The notes under the pieces are model-generated. The model saw only the letters and a program-made list of their open reading frames with translations, was not told the DNA's origin and ran no database searches. From contig OU015570.1 of NCBI GenBank assembly GCA_907165135.1, positions 2,383,525-2,447,524 of the forward strand: DNA of 64,000 bases. Direction: 5' to 3'. Position numbers and translations under genes: made by a program. Of this stretch, positions 62,957 through 64,000 are shown in pieces. Origin of the DNA: Oikopleura dioica. Its lineage: Eukaryota; Chordata; Appendicularia; Copelata; Oikopleuridae. Within the stretch, counting starts at the first letter, position 1. Every line of letters begins with the position of its first letter.

Positions 62957-63990
62957 CTATCTTTCAAGATTATCTGCGCGGTCGGCCCACTTTGCTGGAT
63001 GACGATTGGAGTGTGGGTGTTTGGAATCTTCTGCTCGACGGTGGTTACTATGGGCGTTCTTTGGTCGACCGACAGGACTTCGGCTTGAGTCAGACGCTTT
63101 TGGGGCACCCAATGTTTCATGGTGATCAATCCCCTGGCTGCTCTTATCTTGTAAGTCTTTCACCACCGTTCTAAATATGAACTTGTTTTTCGATGCCTTC
63201 GCTGCTTTTGCTAGAACGTCCTTCAGTTCATCAGTTACTCTCGGCGGGGCTTTCGTCCACAGGTTTACGCTTCTGTGTGCTTGAGCTACGATCCTCGCCG
63301 ACTGAGCCAGCGGAATGGCTTCACCTTGGTCGTCTCTCTTTTCGACAACCATGATCGGTATGATGTTTTTAACCGATATGCCATGGTCTTGTGGGAACAC
63401 CACGATGTAGTCTCTGGCTAATTCGTACAGATGTTTAGCTACAATCTCCTTCTTCTCATCAGACATTTGCTCGTTTTTCTGTCTGGTGACTTGGTTTGAT
63501 AGTTCCACTCTCATCATCGGCGCTGATATCTGGAATTCTTTCGGAAGGCATCCCGTGACTTTTGAGAATACCTTCTTGTATTTCTTGTCTCTGATCTTGG
63601 TCATGAGTCTCACCTCCAGCTTCGGATTTTCTTTGACTACTTCACCAAGTACGATATCATCCACTGTTGACGATTCTCGAGCTTCTTTCCTCATCTTTTC
63701 CAGTTTTTCCTTGTAGGTCTTCCTGGCATCTGGTTCGAAGTTTTCGTCTGACAGTTCGTGCTTTGTACTTATCTTCAGTACGTTCTGGTGATCATAGCTT
63801 GGGGCGACCTTGAACTTTTCGAAAATGATTCTTCTATTGACCATGTCGATTGATGTATTTCCATCCATGTCCGTAACGCCCATTAGTAGTCCGTCGATGC
63901 TTTACAAGACTATGGCGTCGCTGATCATCCATGGATTTCCGTTCACCATCAGCTCTATGTCACAAACTTTGTGCTTTGCCGCGAGCTTCC
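62957..63990 (-). pseudogene. Retroelement pol fragment (end of protease into RT fingers)
   Basis: On the minus strand, from the window edge: WMISDAIV, a stop near 63903, then NTSIDMVNRRIIFEKF, which resembles the C-terminal strand of a retropepsin. A linker (KTYKEKLEKMRKEARESSTV) follows, then HLYELARDYIVVFPQDHG ... IPIMVVEKRDD ... ARIVAQAHRSVN ... TVVKDLQDK, an order that resembles the entry of a reverse transcriptase. No catalytic YxDD block is present; the match is lost after about 63130 and the frame stops at 62957. It is a truncated relic or one exon of an element extending past the window. Confidence 0.5.
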
Positions 63991-64000
63991 ATCTTAAGAG

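Overview
This window is eukaryotic and very probably metazoan. Genes are split by GT-AG introns of about 35-110 bp, and the DNA is made almost entirely of mobile elements. Very small introns, a Ty3/gypsy-rich background and a compact layout would fit an appendicularian tunicate such as Oikopleura, but no host marker gene confirms that. I see no confident host gene.

The layout is a set of nested insertions. (1) 1-9741 is a graveyard: a Ty3/gypsy pol relic (about 690-3620), several pogo/Tigger-like elements with CAGTG termini and TA duplications, and a dispersed repeat pair. (2) 9746-58075 is a minus-strand LTR retrotransposon. It has near-identical 361-bp LTRs, a 4-bp duplication (GTAT), a primer-binding site and polypurine tract in the right places, a gag-like ORF and a double RING-finger ORF, but no visible reverse transcriptase. 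(3) A 39.2-kb Polinton/Maverick (13883-53104) sits inside that retrotransposon, with terminal inverted repeats of about 330 bp starting AG and a perfect 6-bp duplication (GTCTAT). (4) A 3.96-kb DNA transposon (16188-20149) sits inside the first intron of a Polinton gene, with a complete-looking spliced transposase and TAA duplications. (5) 58076-64000 is repeat-rich flank ending in a retroelement protease/RT fragment.

The Polinton core is recognisable: protein-primed family B DNA polymerase (37521-42662), double-jelly-roll major capsid candidate (42735-44595), retroviral-type integrase (44987-47228), FtsK/HerA-type packaging ATPase (48326-49061), a candidate minor capsid protein (50186-51460) and small basic core-like proteins. 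No adenovirus-type protease was found. The left half (15.4-35.9 kb, plus strand) is an unusual accessory arm of eight intron-split genes. It encodes low-complexity Ser/Asn/Pro/Thr-rich proteins, including a sequon-rich 823-residue protein, a mucin-like single-pass membrane protein, another membrane protein and a possible tail-anchored protein.

The most interesting features are the size and intron content of this Polinton; pairs of long overlapping reading frames on the same strand (33001-34001, 44624-44868, 46063-47228); about 40 TTTCATTTTA-type motifs mostly spaced about 46 bp apart in one intron; TIR tips that are themselves long imperfect hairpins; and single-base homopolymer frame breaks concentrated between 36.9 and 45.6 kb although the TIRs look freshly inserted.
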